From: Megalopta genalis
Taxonomy: Eukaryota > Arthropoda > Insecta > Hymenoptera > Halictidae
Direction of reading: 5' to 3'
Length of the DNA: 64,000 bases
Assembly: GCF_051020955.1 (NCBI RefSeq)
Contig: NC_135016.1
Span: forward strand, 16,102,501 to 16,166,500
Of the stretch, positions 1 to 10,987 are shown piece by piece. Position 1 is the first letter of the stretch, and every line of letters begins with the position of its first letter. The translations under genes were made by a program, and so were the position numbers. The notes under the pieces were generated by a model that was given only the letters and a program-made list of their open reading frames with translations, had not been told where the DNA came from and did not search any database.

Positions 1-62
1 TTCTCATAGCACACCACGTGTTACATCTAACCTTACTCTCTTTACTCCTGAAATAATGTGTG

Positions 63-194
63 TATAGTCCGCACACGACAAGAAGGCACCCTCTATGTTC
101 ACATTACACCTCTTACTAGCTGCGGCAATGGGACAGCTACTAAGAGGAAGATTATGTAAACACATTGGTGCGTTCTTGTCGCATTAGGGCTATA
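63..194. mobile_element. MITE family F3, copy a
   Basis: A 132-bp imperfect palindrome beginning 'tatagtccgcacacgacaag' and ending in its inverse. Two relatives lie at 1895-2019 and 13183-13393, all with arms containing 'gcgacaagaaggcac' and an inner 'cttactagctgc' motif. It has no coding capacity. Superfamily and target duplication are not resolved. Confidence 0.7.
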
Positions 195-543
195 CTTATG
201 CTACCCGCGATTTTCTTTCCTTTTTTGAATAATATCGTAAATATTGAAACATATATAATAAATTTAGGCTAAATTATTTAATATGGAATATTTCTTGTTC
301 TTACATATTTATAATTGCGTTAATTACCTAAAACTGATTACAGTAATTGAAGCGCAGCAATTAGATCAGTGAACAGAAATTGACAGGCAGTAACTAGATT
401 AGTGCACAGAAATTGACACACAGTAATTAGAAAAGGCTCAGTGTAATTGATACATAGTAATTAACTTTTCATACTTTTAAGAGCGCAGTAATTCCGACGA
501 AAACTATTTTGTATATTTCGTTGAATATTTCGTATTCTTTATA

Positions 544-1109
544 CAGGGTCTCCCACTATCTGTGGTACAATCAAATTGGGGGGTGGAGGATGATTCTACA
601 CGGGTAAACAAATAAAAAATAAGGTCATTCCAAGCAATAGGAACATTAAAAAGAAGCATTTTAGTTATAGTTTAATAGACTGGTCCCTTTATCATCTAAA
701 AAGAATTCAAGTCGTTTAGTCCAGTTCTAAAAAAGTTATTCAGTTTTAAGGGACGCTCGAATACTTTCATTACCGACAGTATCTATGATTTAGAATAGTT
801 TAGATGGATGAATCTCGATAGAAGTCATATGTCACTTATAAATCATACTAATATAAGTAATGTACTGTGTTACACACATTTCTGTCTATGGATTTAGAGC
901 GAGTTTGAATGAAAATAATACATGTAATTTAGTTACAAACTTACTTTATTAATGCAAAAATCGTTAGAATTATATTAATATTCAAAGTCGATTTTCGCGA
1001 CAACGAGAACTTCGACTGAACTGAAACAATTTTATTCTTTATTTACGATTTACTTTTTCATGTACAATCATCCCTTTTTCGGTTGTACCATCGATGCTGG
1101 AACACCCTG
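544..1109. mobile_element. TA-target Tc1/mariner-type non-autonomous element
   Basis: The termini CAGGGT(C/G)T are flanked by TA on both sides. The arms match at 'ggtacaa' and again at 'ggatgatt(c/g)taca' further in. The stretch from about 655 to 790 resembles the right end of the long-armed element at 51437-52043, so a fragment of that family appears nested here. There is no significant reading frame. Its terminal sequence resembles family F1 but the interior does not. Confidence 0.7.
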
Positions 1110-1235
1110 TATATTTCAATTATGAACAAATTCGTACTTACATAAAAAATATCAACATATAATTTTGATGTTTTAAGAGGTGCGATAGTGATAAAAAGAA
1201 ACTATTTAATTTCTCAGAAACTTCGTATATCACTT

Positions 1236-1894
1236 TAATGGACACAGTAATTGATACAATTACTTTATTCATTGTAATTGCGAAGAAAATGATACGGCAA
1301 GAGGTTAACATGTAGCTTCGAAGAATTAATGCCCGCTCTTCAAACCTGATTCTCATGGATGTAATATTTGATGTTCGAACTTGCCCAGTAATGCATCAAT
1401 CATCCTAACAATCACAGCCCTTCCAGGAGCCAGCTCGAAGCTAAAGATCGTATGAAGTCGTCCCCTTCGGCACCATCAATCTTACAATACTGTCATCAAC
1501 AGTTTAAACAACTCACACTACGACAAACAATTATGTTGTCGCACAATTTGGCGTGTGATCAATTGATCAATATCCTACTCGCTTCAATACCATAATTGTA
1601 CACGACACAGATATAGCCACAAAAGTGTCTAGAACTGTATGCATTTGCTATGTTTCGCATACTAAATAGTCTTTCAAAAAACTAAACAAATATTTTGTGG
1701 ATGTTGTTTAACTTATTAGCTTAGAATTAAATCAACGTTAATTTATACATTTTCGTGCATTTCAATATTATCTATGACAGCTGTTACATGGGTTTTTATT
1801 AGTTCTTCTAGTCAATTTGTTAATATTTCGAATGACGAACATATGAACACGTCGTCATCGTATCGAAAACTAGAATCTTTTCAATGATCTAATG
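1236..1894. other. Unassigned AT-rich sequence
   Basis: No gene, RNA or repeat boundary could be supported. The same applies to 2020-2477 and to 2914-3743. All are AT-rich, with only short stop-rich reading frames. The stretch from about 1236 to 5390 has no counterpart in the segmental-duplication partner, so part of it is probably inserted DNA. Confidence 0.5.
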
Positions 1895-2019
1895 TACAGT
1901 CCTCACGCGACAAGAAGGCACCTTTATGTTTATATTCCTCCTCTTGCTAGCTGCGGCAGATGGGGAGTTAGTGGGGGAATGTAAACACAAAGGTACCTTC
2001 TTGCTGCGTGAGGACTATA
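1895..2019. mobile_element. MITE family F3, copy b
   Basis: A 125-bp palindromic copy of the family at 63-194. The arms are the best preserved of the three: 'agtcctcacgcgacaagaag' on the left and its near-exact inverse ending in 'aggactata' on the right. Non-coding. Confidence 0.75.
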
Positions 2020-2477
2020 AGTGTACAAATAGACAAATATTAATTGATACAGCTAGAGGAAACGTATCGGGAGAAAAATAGCATTATTATTCCTATGACT
2101 GGAGTGTGTACTAAAATTTTTGTTAATATTTCTTCTATAACACGATACGACTGGACAAAATAGTTTTATAAAAACGTTCTTAAATTTTTGTAACCTATTA
2201 ACATTATTTCCGAACGATAAATTACTAACTTATTAATTTATTATATTGCTTCTGTACGTGTAACGAAGTACCGAATAAGTTCACTTTTTCCTTATTTATT
2301 AATATGCTACTTTATTACAGGAAATTAAATCTAATAAATTATGTGCACATGTGAATACGTTTTTGATCGTTTTTGCACACTTATCCACAAGGCAATAAAT
2401 TTTTTAATAAACGCCGATTCAAACGCTATCTCGAATTAAGTCTAGCTTAGGCAAGATCAATTCTACATACTTATGTA

Positions 2478-2913
2478 CACTTCCCTCCAAAACTATTAGG
2501 ACACTCACAGTAAATTAAATAAATTTGAGAAACCGACAGGAAGTTGTTATAATTCCTTCAATTTATTTCAAAGTTAATTGTATGAATCTGTAACAATATA
2601 TCTATATATTTTCTTACATTATAATAAAAATAACGTTAATATTACAAAAGAAAAGAAAATCTTTTCGACGATATATCCACCGCGTTTTTTAATTACGTCG
2701 TAGACTAATTTTGTCATCCGTTTTACATAACCTCCTTCTATTATTTCTGATTCCATTTGGTTCCATGCATGTTGTAGTAGTATGTTACACATATTTCGAT
2801 AACAATACGATGCCATAGAACTTAATACTAAACGTAAAATATTACCTAAACTAAATGAGAATTTACAATTTATACTAAATCAGCAGGTGTCCTAATCCCT
2901 TTTTAAGGGAGTG
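2478..2913 (-). mobile_element. Tc1-like element, internally deleted
   Basis: The terminal inverted repeats start CACT(T/C)CC and share 'attaggacac' about 20 bp in, with TA flanking both ends. At 436 bp it is far shorter than a full Tc1 (about 1.6 kb). It retains only the 3' end of a transposase gene on the minus strand, at 2640-2816. Confidence 0.8.
2640..2816 (-). pseudogene. Tc1 transposase C-terminal remnant
   Basis: The minus-strand reading frame contains residues resembling the extreme C-terminus of Tc1 transposases: a 'HAWNQ' region followed about 20 residues later by 'VIKKRGGY', where the family usually has an arginine-rich stretch and then a 'VI-ARGG' motif. No catalytic residues remain, because the DDE core has been deleted with the middle of the element. 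It ends in a hydrophobic tail that is probably read-through. The call rests on a short motif and on its position inside matching terminal repeats. Confidence 0.55.
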
Positions 2914-3747
2914 TACATTTCAAACACCAATGCGTACACCTATTCCAAATATAAATCTTCTTCAACAAAATAATTTAATATATTATTTAATTCAATACAT
3001 TATATTATAATAATGCTTCTCTGGGAGTACATAACATTATTCTACTTACTGCAACTGGCAGTAACACGTTGAATAATGTAAAAGTATTAGTTATTCGATC
3101 GGATACATTTGCAAACAAATATAGCGATAAAGATACATTATACAAACATGGAAAATCGATGTATTCTCGTTTCTGCATGACACTGTTGAACCAGATGCTG
3201 GAATTTATGCTACTAGTACTGGGAACGTAAATAGATTTGGAAATTTCATTTATTCGCCCAAAAGAAGAATACATTTTCTTATCGATTTAGTGCGTGCATA
3301 CATCAATTTTGCATTTTCCAGTGGTGTAGAATACCGCGTTAGAGATTGAACTAAAGAAACTTAATTTAAAAAACTAAGTATTTGAAATCGCTACATAATA
3401 TTTATCATCGAAATATAATAAATAGGGTTTCAAAATATAGTTGATTTTTGTGCAAATTTCACACTTTTTAATGTAAAGTACCACGTTTCACAAGGCCAGG
3501 CATGTCACAACTGGAAACAAATTGCATGAAAATTTATAGCATCGGTTTTCAAAATGTTGTTTAGTGTTTCAATCTGTTGCTTTAGTGTATTAAAATGGGG
3601 GGTCGCATAATCGGCTCAAAACCGTTACGGTTTTAACTACGAACAATTAAATGCAAATAGGAAAGGATCAAATCACCGGCAATGTCTTAAAACTTTTAAC
3701 CGGCACCATTTGACACTGACATTGATTACGACGACAATATTTATTAA

Positions 3748-3929
3748 CCGACATAGTGAAATCACTGACATAATGTTGGTAGTCATGATTACCAATGGCA
3801 GGTAAACATGAAGTCTATGTCATTGAAACGTGTGTCGTGTAAACATTGCCGGTGGAACGTGTGTCGATGTAAACATAGCCGGTGGAACTAGTGTCGATGT
3901 AAACATTGTCGGTGATTTCATCATGTCGG
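3748..3929. mobile_element. piggyBac-like MITE (TTAA), internal tandem repeat
   Basis: TTAA lies directly outside both ends (3744-3747 and 3930-3933). The arms begin CCGACAT and match at about 21 of 23 positions. Between them, about 3829-3917 holds three tandem units of roughly 29-31 bp, each containing 'gtgtcgatgtaaacat' and 'gccggtgg'. It has no coding capacity. Confidence 0.75.
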
Positions 3930-4117
3930 TTAATTCTGTGGCTATAAGGAAAATCGCTGCAAGACCCAAATTTAAAAGATTTAAATTAACGCATTAATTG
4001 AACTGTAGCATATAGGATCTTTATCGTCGAATATATAGGATCTTATTCGTCGATAAAAGACATAGTGAAAACAAATTATATAGACTCAAAACAATGATGC
4101 AATTTGATACACTACTA

Positions 4118-4986
4118 GGGTAAGTGTGGGTATTACTGCGGACGCCCCAAGTACTCTGTGGTATTTTATAAAAGTAATAAAATCTAACATTTTTGTAACT
4201 TTCTAAAAATTGATCTTATAATTTTTTATATGTTTAATATTGATAATTTATGATATGCAAGTAACAGCAATCGCAGTTTTAATTCATTTATTGAGTTTTA
4301 ATATTTGGAAGCATATGAAAACGTTGAGCCTTATGAAATACTCGTAATGGCAGCTGTGATCACTGATTCGAAAGGCATTTATATTTTGGTAATTAATAAT
4401 AAACTATTTATTTTAGCGTTATTTTTAGATAAAGTAATCATTACTTTAATAAAAAAGTCGACATACACTGTCACTATCATCTATCCTCAAATATTATTCA
4501 CTAACACAGTATTTGGCGCATAGTTTTTTACTATGTATGTAGATTACTGCAGTGCCTTTACTGAACTGCGTACCTTAATCTATACAGTGCAGTTGTCGAT
4601 GAGCCAGTGCGAACACGCTTGATCGTAGAGTACCTATACCTAATTTATAAAGTGCTACAGTGAGAATATCTTGATCCTAGGAATTATAGCTGTGCGTGTG
4701 TGTACATTTAAGAGAAAATGGGTTATGTCAACCTTGACACGCAGTAACTGAAACTTCCGCAGTATTTGGCTCGCAGTAATAGATACATAATCGCAGTAAT
4801 ATATGCACATTACGCTATTTAATGAAATTTGTCTTTACAGAGATCCAATAATTTGACAAAAATAAATATTCAAGTTAAAGAATAATAGGTATAGCTCAAA
4901 TTGTCAATTTATTGGTGTAAAAGGTCTTATTTTCTTTGTAAAAGTTCGCCTTCATTGAGAAACCGCAGTAATATCTACACTTATCC
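4118..4986. mobile_element. TA-target DNA transposon, non-autonomous
   Basis: The termini G(G)(G/A)TAAGTGT and their inverse match at about 21 of 24 positions, share the inner motif 'attactgcgg', and are flanked by TA. The interior has several 'cgcagtaata' repeats near the right end. A 72-codon open frame at 4305-4523 shows no recognisable domain. Confidence 0.7.
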
Positions 4987-5389
4987 TAAATCATTGATGA
5001 TCAGAACTTTAAACAATAATATCTCAGAAGTGAAAACATGTGGCTTACGGCGTTCTTCCTTGCAGTCACAGAATTAATATTGTCGGCGAAATCAGTGTCG
5101 GCCAAAATAATGTTGGCTGAGACATTGTTATTGATGCGATACAAACTTGTTTTTGAAGACATTAAAATGAAGCCGCTCGTAATACATCGATTAAAATTCC
5201 TGCAGTAATATGCTGTATCCTATAGGTTGCATAACTTCAATGCACTTCAGTTTCCAATATATTCCCTGTATATGTCTTCAGCCAGCAACTGCTACAAACA
5301 CATTGATACATGGTTCTATATATCAAATATAAAGATCCGTTTTATAAAGTAATGTACATCGGTTAAAAGTCATTGCTGCAAACGTTAAA
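4987..5389. other. Unassigned sequence
   Basis: No gene found. Short phrases such as 'atcagtgtcggcc' near 5090 echo the arms of the TTAA MITE at 3748-3929 but no complete element could be delimited. Confidence 0.4.
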
Positions 5390-5397
5390 GTCTAAAG

Positions 5398-5636
5398 CAC
5401 GGTGTAAAGAAGAAGTGGTGGACCGACTTCATCCCTACTCCTGCGACCTTAAAGATTTGCTTCTGATATAGTCCGCTAGGTGCTCTGGTGGAATTTTCGT
5501 ACCATTGGTGAGAGTTTCTATTGCGCGTGCTTGTGTGCGGTCCTCTCGCGGGATCTCATGGAAGTAAACTTTTACCGTCGCAGAGATTTTTTGGTGGGGT
5601 AACCGTAGCCGGTCCACCTCTCCTTCCTACACCGTG
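5398..5636. mobile_element. hAT-like MITE A
   Basis: A 239-bp element with arms CACGGTGTA...GGTGGACCG and their inverse. It is flanked by perfect 8-bp duplications, GTCTAAAG, at 5390-5397 and 5637-5644. A 60-codon open frame on the minus strand spans most of it but matches no family I know. Its right target duplication is also the left flank of the next MITE. Confidence 0.8.
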
Positions 5637-5644
5637 GTCTAAAG

Positions 5645-5869
5645 CAGTGCTCGGAATACTTTGGAACGCAGCATTGGGCTCCGCCTCCTGACTATCGCCG
5701 CAGCGTCTCACTCCCCGCGATGCTTCCAACGGCTTACCGCCGCAGTGTCTTGCTCACCGCGTTGCTTCCACCCGCTCACAGTCGATGGAAACAAAGTGGG
5801 GAGCGAGGTAATGGGACGGTAATCAGGAGGCGGATCCCAATGTTGCGTTCCGGAGTATACCGAACACTG
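5645..5869. mobile_element. hAT-like MITE B
   Basis: A 225-bp element with arms starting CAGTG(C/T)TCGG and a long inner match around 'ccgcctcctga'. It is flanked by 8-bp GTCTAAAG on the left and ACCTAAAG on the right (6 of 8 identical). Its arms are unrelated to those of MITE A, which it abuts. The paralogous locus has a single uninterrupted GTCTAAAG at 55231-55238. Confidence 0.8.
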
Positions 5870-5877
5870 ACCTAAAG

Positions 5878-6165
5878 AAACAGATGTGTACAGAACATTT
5901 TGAAACGAAGAATACGAGTCATTAACGTCTTTATTCGATGAAGGATCGACCCACCCACGAGTCCCGAGATCCACTCGATTCAAGATAAAGCAAAAGTAAT
6001 ACATAAAAACGGGCTGCGAATGCGAATTCCTGCCGGTTTTCAATTTCATTGTCTATTCGGCCGCCCCCAAGGCACACGGAACTGGAAGAGGCAATCACAC
6101 TGTGTCGCTGTATGCACTCACAAGCTTATACCGATACATTGTTCCGTCAACGATGAATAAATCTG
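5878..6165. repeat. Segmental duplication, copy 1, right part
   Basis: Aligns with 55239-55560 in the same orientation, including 'tccactcgattcaagataaa', 'aactggaagaggca' and 'ccgatacattgttccgt'. The match begins immediately at the 8-bp hAT target, so the two MITEs at 5398-5869 sit exactly at a site that is empty in the other copy. The overlapping open frames on either strand do not share a conserved frame with the partner. Confidence 0.75.
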
Positions 6166-6551
6166 CTCGAGTAATAAATAAATAATAATCTGCAACAACG
6201 TAAATGGAATACATTTCCTGGAAAACCGAATCAAACATAATTGACATGGACGTAATTGACGGAATTGTAGAATCTGGATGCTGAGAGAGGGGTGGAGAGT
6301 GTGTGTGAGTGAGAGAAGAAGAAGGAAAAGAAGGGAAGTTAATTATCACAGAAACAAATCGCTCCAAAAACTCGCACAAAATCGAAACGATTTACTCCAT
6401 AATTCGAAAATAGAACAGACAAGATTTATTACAGCGGTTACTTTCCTAATTTTCTTCAAGTTCATCACGGATCCTAACATAAGATCGTTTATTTGAAATA
6501 TTGTAATAAAACTTGAGCTTCAAGTGTAATCATAAAATTACGTCAGTCATA
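6166..6551. other. Unassigned sequence
   Basis: Contains a GA-rich patch near 6295-6340. No gene or repeat boundary was found. Confidence 0.4.
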
Positions 6552-7159
6552 TACAGGGTATCCCGTTTAAGTTGAGATTGTAAAATATTTCGTAGAGACG
6601 CGCGACTTAGAAATACATTCTTCCGCAGGCGTTGTCAAAGTAATTACAAGGTCATTACAAGGCCATCTTGTTTTTTTTTCTATCTGAAACCTACATTGTG
6701 TATCTCGAAATCGTATTCTACGTGAAAAAACGCGCACAACCTTTGTTCGAAACATTTTTCTGTAGATTCAATATTTTTTACAACATTTAAAGATACGACG
6801 TTAGATGCTTCCAATTGAATGAGATCACAAGTAGATACACAAAAACTAAAATGTATATTGCTCATAATACAGCCGGATACAATAACTTGTATATCTGAGA
6901 GCTGTAATGAAAGAAGTGAAATAAACTGCTTATATAAAAACGTAGAAATACTTATACTGCACGACACAATGAATGAATTTAAAAAACGCACAAGCACAGA
7001 TGTCGCTACCTGTCCAAGTTTACTTTAATAAGAGAAACATCTCGTTATATTAACTCTTCGTAGAGAAAAATGTCAAAAGACCCTGAATCTTGGGCTGCCA
7101 ATGCTAATTGAAAATGGAAGCCCAACAAGTAGACAAAAGATGTCGATTCAGTACGACGA

Positions 7160-7407
7160 TTGCCCGGCTCATTATACGCACATTTACATATTTCGCTTAT
7201 TTACATCGAGTTAGTTCACTTTCTTGGTCAGCAAGGACACTCAATCTAACATCACTCGATTATTTCTTATGGGATTACCTTAAGGAAAAGGTATATAACG
7301 ATCCAGAAGAAATGAAAGAACGAATTATAACTGCGTGCCTTCATATCAAAAGAAGAACCTTGTTATCTATTCATCAGTCTTCTATTAAACGAATGTTCAG
7401 AAGTTGA
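7160..7407 (+). pseudogene. Mariner-type transposase, 3' half, frameshifted
   Basis: Two frames together show the second and third catalytic regions of an IS630/Tc1/mariner transposase. One frame reads 'IQYDDCPAHYTH', matching the family's 'QxDGAPxHY' block. A second frame then reads 'WSARTLNLTSLDYFLW', matching 'WPARSPDLTPLDFFLW' with its catalytic aspartate, followed by 'YLKEKVY'. At least one frameshift separates them, and the 5' half (6600-7100) is too decayed to read, so no functional product is expected. The stop at 7405-7407 is where the family normally ends. Confidence 0.75.
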
Positions 7408-7488
7408 AGGTGAATGTTTCGAGCATTTGTTATAAAATATCTTTAAGAAGAAAATAACGCTGCCATTTTAATAGACAAACAAAATTAA

Positions 7489-7904
7489 CCTTCGAACGGC
7501 CGACGTAAATGAGCGACGCGGCGAGCCAACATCGGGTCATTTCGGACCTATAGGTGAATGTTTACTATACTTGTTTCGCTCCTAACTTTTTGGTACAGGA
7601 TGTTCTCTGGTAACTAAACTGCGGATTTTTTTACAGAATAAAAATTATCCAAGTTAATTGCAAGAAACGTGAGTCCGATAAAAATGTCTTTCCTCTTTTA
7701 ATGACTTCAATAAGGTATATATAATACAAAAATATCCTCAGACTCTGTTTACTGTTTCTACAGTTTTGTTTCTTGATCTAGTCATTTTTGACAAAATATG
7801 AGAAGGGGTCGAGTTTGTTAAAAAAATGCAAAACTTTATGTTGCTGCTTCTTCGTTACGCTCAAGTTCTGAGTCAACGGTGACACGGCCTCGACTGTGCG
7901 AGGG
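7489..7904. mobile_element. piggyBac-like MITE (TTAA)
   Basis: Flanked by TTAA at 7485-7488 and 7905-7908. The arms CC(T/C)TCG(A/C)AC match at about 10 of 14 positions. The interior is non-coding. It is nested in the mariner-type element at 6554-8209 and is therefore younger than it. Confidence 0.6.
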
Positions 7905-8351
7905 TTAACATTGAAATAAACTTGAAAAACCAGTCAAACATCTTAAAAAACATTGAACTCGCAGAAAAATGTTGCAAACAAAATTTGTGTATTTTTCTAC
8001 GTAGAATATGATTCCGAAATACAAAATATAGGTTGACCATCAAAAAGACAAGATGACCTGGAAATGATTTTGAAAATGCTTGCTCATGAAAAAAGCTAGT
8101 AATGCTATTTGAATCGCTGCTCAAAGTACTAAAAGATGGGTGTCAGCTTGTTTCTTTAATCACGCGTTTACGAAATTTTTTACAGTTTCGACTTAAGTGG
8201 GACGTCCTGTATGTGATGTTATATGGCATATGTTATATACGAAGTCATATAACTGACAAAGCTTCAATGGCACAAAATAAAGAAAATATACAATCGAAGA
8301 ATTCTTTTAAAAGTACTACAGCACTAAAAATTCCACCAAAATTGTTTAATA

Positions 8352-8626
8352 CAAGGGTGTCAAACTCGCGGCCCGCGAGACTAAGCCTTAGTGTGAAACG
8401 GACTCCATTTCAGCCAATTAGAATTTTATATTTTCGCGCGTACAATTTAAAATGTGTGTGATCCGTATAGTTTATAAATAAAGTATATTATAATTTTGTA
8501 TGCTGGTTTCGTTCCTAATTCACATTTCTATTTTATCTTTACTTTGCGTCGGATATATTGACTGGGCCGCAAAAATGTTCATCTCGGGCCGCATGCGGCC
8601 CGCGGGCCGCGAGTTTGACACCCCTG
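8352..8626. mobile_element. hAT-like MITE with perfect 8-bp target duplication
   Basis: The arms CA(A/G)GGGTGTCAAACTCGCGG and their inverse are flanked by identical 8-bp GTTTAATA at 8344-8351 and 8627-8634. The ends are strongly GC-rich ('gcggcccgcg') in an otherwise AT-rich area, while the centre is AT-rich. The terminal sequence is typical of hAT elements. No transposase is present. Confidence 0.9.
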
Positions 8627-8639
8627 GTTTAATAAATCT

Positions 8640-9531
8640 TTTAAATCAATTCACCTTTTTTGGAGAACAAGAATGAATATTTTATTGATTGTGCGTGTAC
8701 GTAATCGTTAGAATGGCTGTTTATTTTCAATCTAATCGAACATTGTGCAGAGCTAGAGTCGGAAACCATGGGAACGTTTCCATCGTCGTGAAAATTCTCA
8801 ATGGTAGGTTCGTTGACGAAAGCGAAATCATTCCACGGATTTACGCTCTGAAGAATTTGCTTGTGAATAAATTTATTCATCGTTAATGAAACCGTATAGT
8901 GAAAGGAAACACGAGCCGACGTTCCTCTTTCTGCTGTGCGTTGGTATCTGGTAATTATTCACAGAGTAAAAGCGCGCAATCTTTCGCGTTCAAACGAAAA
9001 ACAAGATAACGGGCCGTTGAAAGCTGCAGAAAAGTACCGTGAAAAAAGCCCGAGTACGTGCGCGAAACGATGAAATGAAAAATGAAAAAAATTTTCGATA
9101 GAGAGCACGCTAACCTGCAAAGAAAAAAAAGTTTTAGAAAACCTTAAAAGAATATTTTTACGTGTTATATCTCAGCACTATTATTTTCTTTCTCGTTTCC
9201 TTAAATGACATTATGATCCTTTTATTTAGAAACTTTTGAAAACGATGCAAAACGAATGTGATCACTAGACTGCAAATTTTTGTGGAAAATAAAAGATGTC
9301 TAAGTTAATTTTCAGAAATTAATGCCTAATGAGAATATATTCTTTATTTTAATCATTTCGAAAAATTGTGCACTGTGCGCGTATAAGAATATTCTCAAAT
9401 GCTTTTAGTATCTTTATTATTTTGCGTTTGATCTAATAATTTTTGTCAAAAACGGTATCTAAATTTTTTTTGTCAAAAAGATGTCAAAATCTTTTTGATA
9501 AAAATGGCATCTAAATCTACAGTCTATACTA
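8640..9531. other. Unassigned sequence
   Basis: No gene found. Positions 9250-9530 contain repeated 'atctaaat' and 'gtcaaaa' phrases, possibly an old decayed repeat without definable ends. Confidence 0.4.
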
Positions 9532-9758
9532 CGTTCAACGAGGACTGGCGCAAAATGTAAACAGAACGTTCACGTGACCGATGCTACAGCTGCATCTGAG
9601 TTACTGTTACACGACGATGCTCAGGGACGACGGAAGGACCCTCGTCGAGGGCCCTTGCATGCAGAGTAGTCTCATACAAAAAGGACTGAAAATTGTAATT
9701 CTGATCACGCGTCACTCGTGTGCAGCTGTTTATATTTTATGCTAATTGTCGTTGAACG
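9532..9758. mobile_element. Foldback MITE, unclassified
   Basis: The arms CGTTCAACGA and their inverse continue to align inwards through 'aaaat(g/a)taaacag' and a later 'gtgac', giving partial pairing of about 45 bp. It is GC-richer than its surroundings. No clear target duplication was found, so the ends are approximate. Confidence 0.5.
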
Positions 9759-9759
9759 A

Positions 9760-10796
9760 AGTACAGTGATTACAGTAAGAATTACACATGTCTTAGCAAA
9801 ATGATGAAACTGATCCTCGAATTTCTGATTGAAATTGTTTGTGCTGAAATCGAAATTTTGTGATACTTTAATCACTTCAGATTATGTGGAACTGCAAATA
9901 TGCAGGATTTTTTAAAAATGCGTAGAATTCTCTGCAATTTGGTAAAGCGGGCGAACATGAAACTTTTTTATCGATAATTCATAGTGTTCACTAGTATCGC
10001 AACTAAGTATTGATAAATTACATCTCGCGTTCAATATTTTTTGTGATTATTTAATCATCATATTACATAGAAATATTGTACAATTTTGCTTCCATTGCAA
10101 ACAGAGTATTCATTATTGCGAAATATTCAAAATTATGGCAACTTTCAAAAAAGTTTCACCTCATATGATATCATGGCAGGCAAAAGCAATTTTTTCATTG
10201 TATTATTTCAAAATATGGTAGCTTGAAAATATTTTTCCAAAATTGTATGCCTAAATTCGTTTTGTTGACAAAATTATGACAATTCTAAGAGAAGGATGTT
10301 TAAAAAAACATCGTACGTCCACCAGATGAAAACTTCTTCACTTTAAAAATTTCGAAGCTCAGAGTGCTATCCACATTCAGAAAAATCTTTTCTGGTTTCC
10401 ATTGTGTTAAAATTCTGAAATAAGATGAATAGAGTTGAAAAAGTTTATAAAGTTAAAAATATTCGTACTTTATTTCAACTTTTCATATTAATATTGTTGA
10501 CGAATTGTAAGTAGAGAATCTTTAACAAACTTGTTCGAAGGAATTACTCCGCGTTCTTTACTTGTACTTTAAACACCGAATAGGATAATTGTTTTATATA
10601 TTTTTATTTTCCTGAATATATTGTATACGAATATTCGTAAACATTTTATAATGAAATACACAACTATTATTATGCTACTACATGTTAAGAACTTATGTTA
10701 TTATGTATATTAACTACAGAAGACTTTGCTTGAGTTTATCATTTCCTTGTAATATCAAGAGATCGTCAGCCGAGAAAAATTGAAGCTGTAAGACTT
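9760..10796. other. Unassigned AT-rich sequence
   Basis: No coding region or repeat boundary visible. Confidence 0.4.
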
Positions 10797-10987
10797 GCCT
10801 AGGCGAGTCGCGGCTCGTGAGCTAAATATGGCTCCTTCCCCCTCTTACGTGCTCCGTAGTTTGTCCCCACTATGCGCCTTCAGACATCCCTCCCACACTC
10901 ACCATCGCTTGCGACGTGGAATAGTGGAGGTAGAGAACGACTGGTGGTGGGAGCTTGTGGCTCGCGACTGAAATGACTCGCCTAGGC
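10797..10987. mobile_element. Palindromic hAT-like MITE
   Basis: The perfect inverted termini GCCTAGGCGAGTC bound a 191-bp GC-rich segment with a second inverted pair just inside ('gtcgcggctcg' and 'tcgcgact'). The style resembles hAT MITEs, but I cannot see an 8-bp target duplication. Confidence 0.55.

Larger units (their letters stand above)
1..1235. repeat. Segmental duplication, copy 1, left part
   Basis: Blocks here match 54770-55195 in the same order and orientation. Shared segments include the opening 'ccacgtgttacatctaa' region, an AT-rich block around 220-350 ending in 'ttacctaaaactgat', and the block around 1125-1230 ('aattcgtacttacataaaa'). The copies are clearly diverged. Relative to its partner this copy carries a small MITE at 63-194 and a TA-target element at 544-1109. 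Positions 340-495 add several short 'cagtaatt' repeats not present in the partner. Confidence 0.65.
6554..8209 (+). mobile_element. Mariner-superfamily element with nested TTAA MITE
   Basis: Both ends start CAGG and are flanked by TA. The arms align over more than 50 bp: the left has 'cccgtttaagttgagattgt' and the right, inverted, has the equivalent 'cccacttaagtcgaaactgt', followed in both by 'ttcgta'. A TTAA-flanked MITE occupies 7489-7904; without it the element is about 1.24 kb, the usual mariner size. A decayed transposase lies on the plus strand. Confidence 0.8.

Noticed and set aside
3829..3917. Regularly spaced short repeats resembling a CRISPR array
   Set aside because: Eukaryotic transposon context, only three units, no unique spacers; lies between MITE arms.
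10797..10987. hAT superfamily assignment with target duplication
   Set aside because: The perfect inverted ends are listed, but no convincing 8-bp duplication flanks them, so the superfamily is left tentative.
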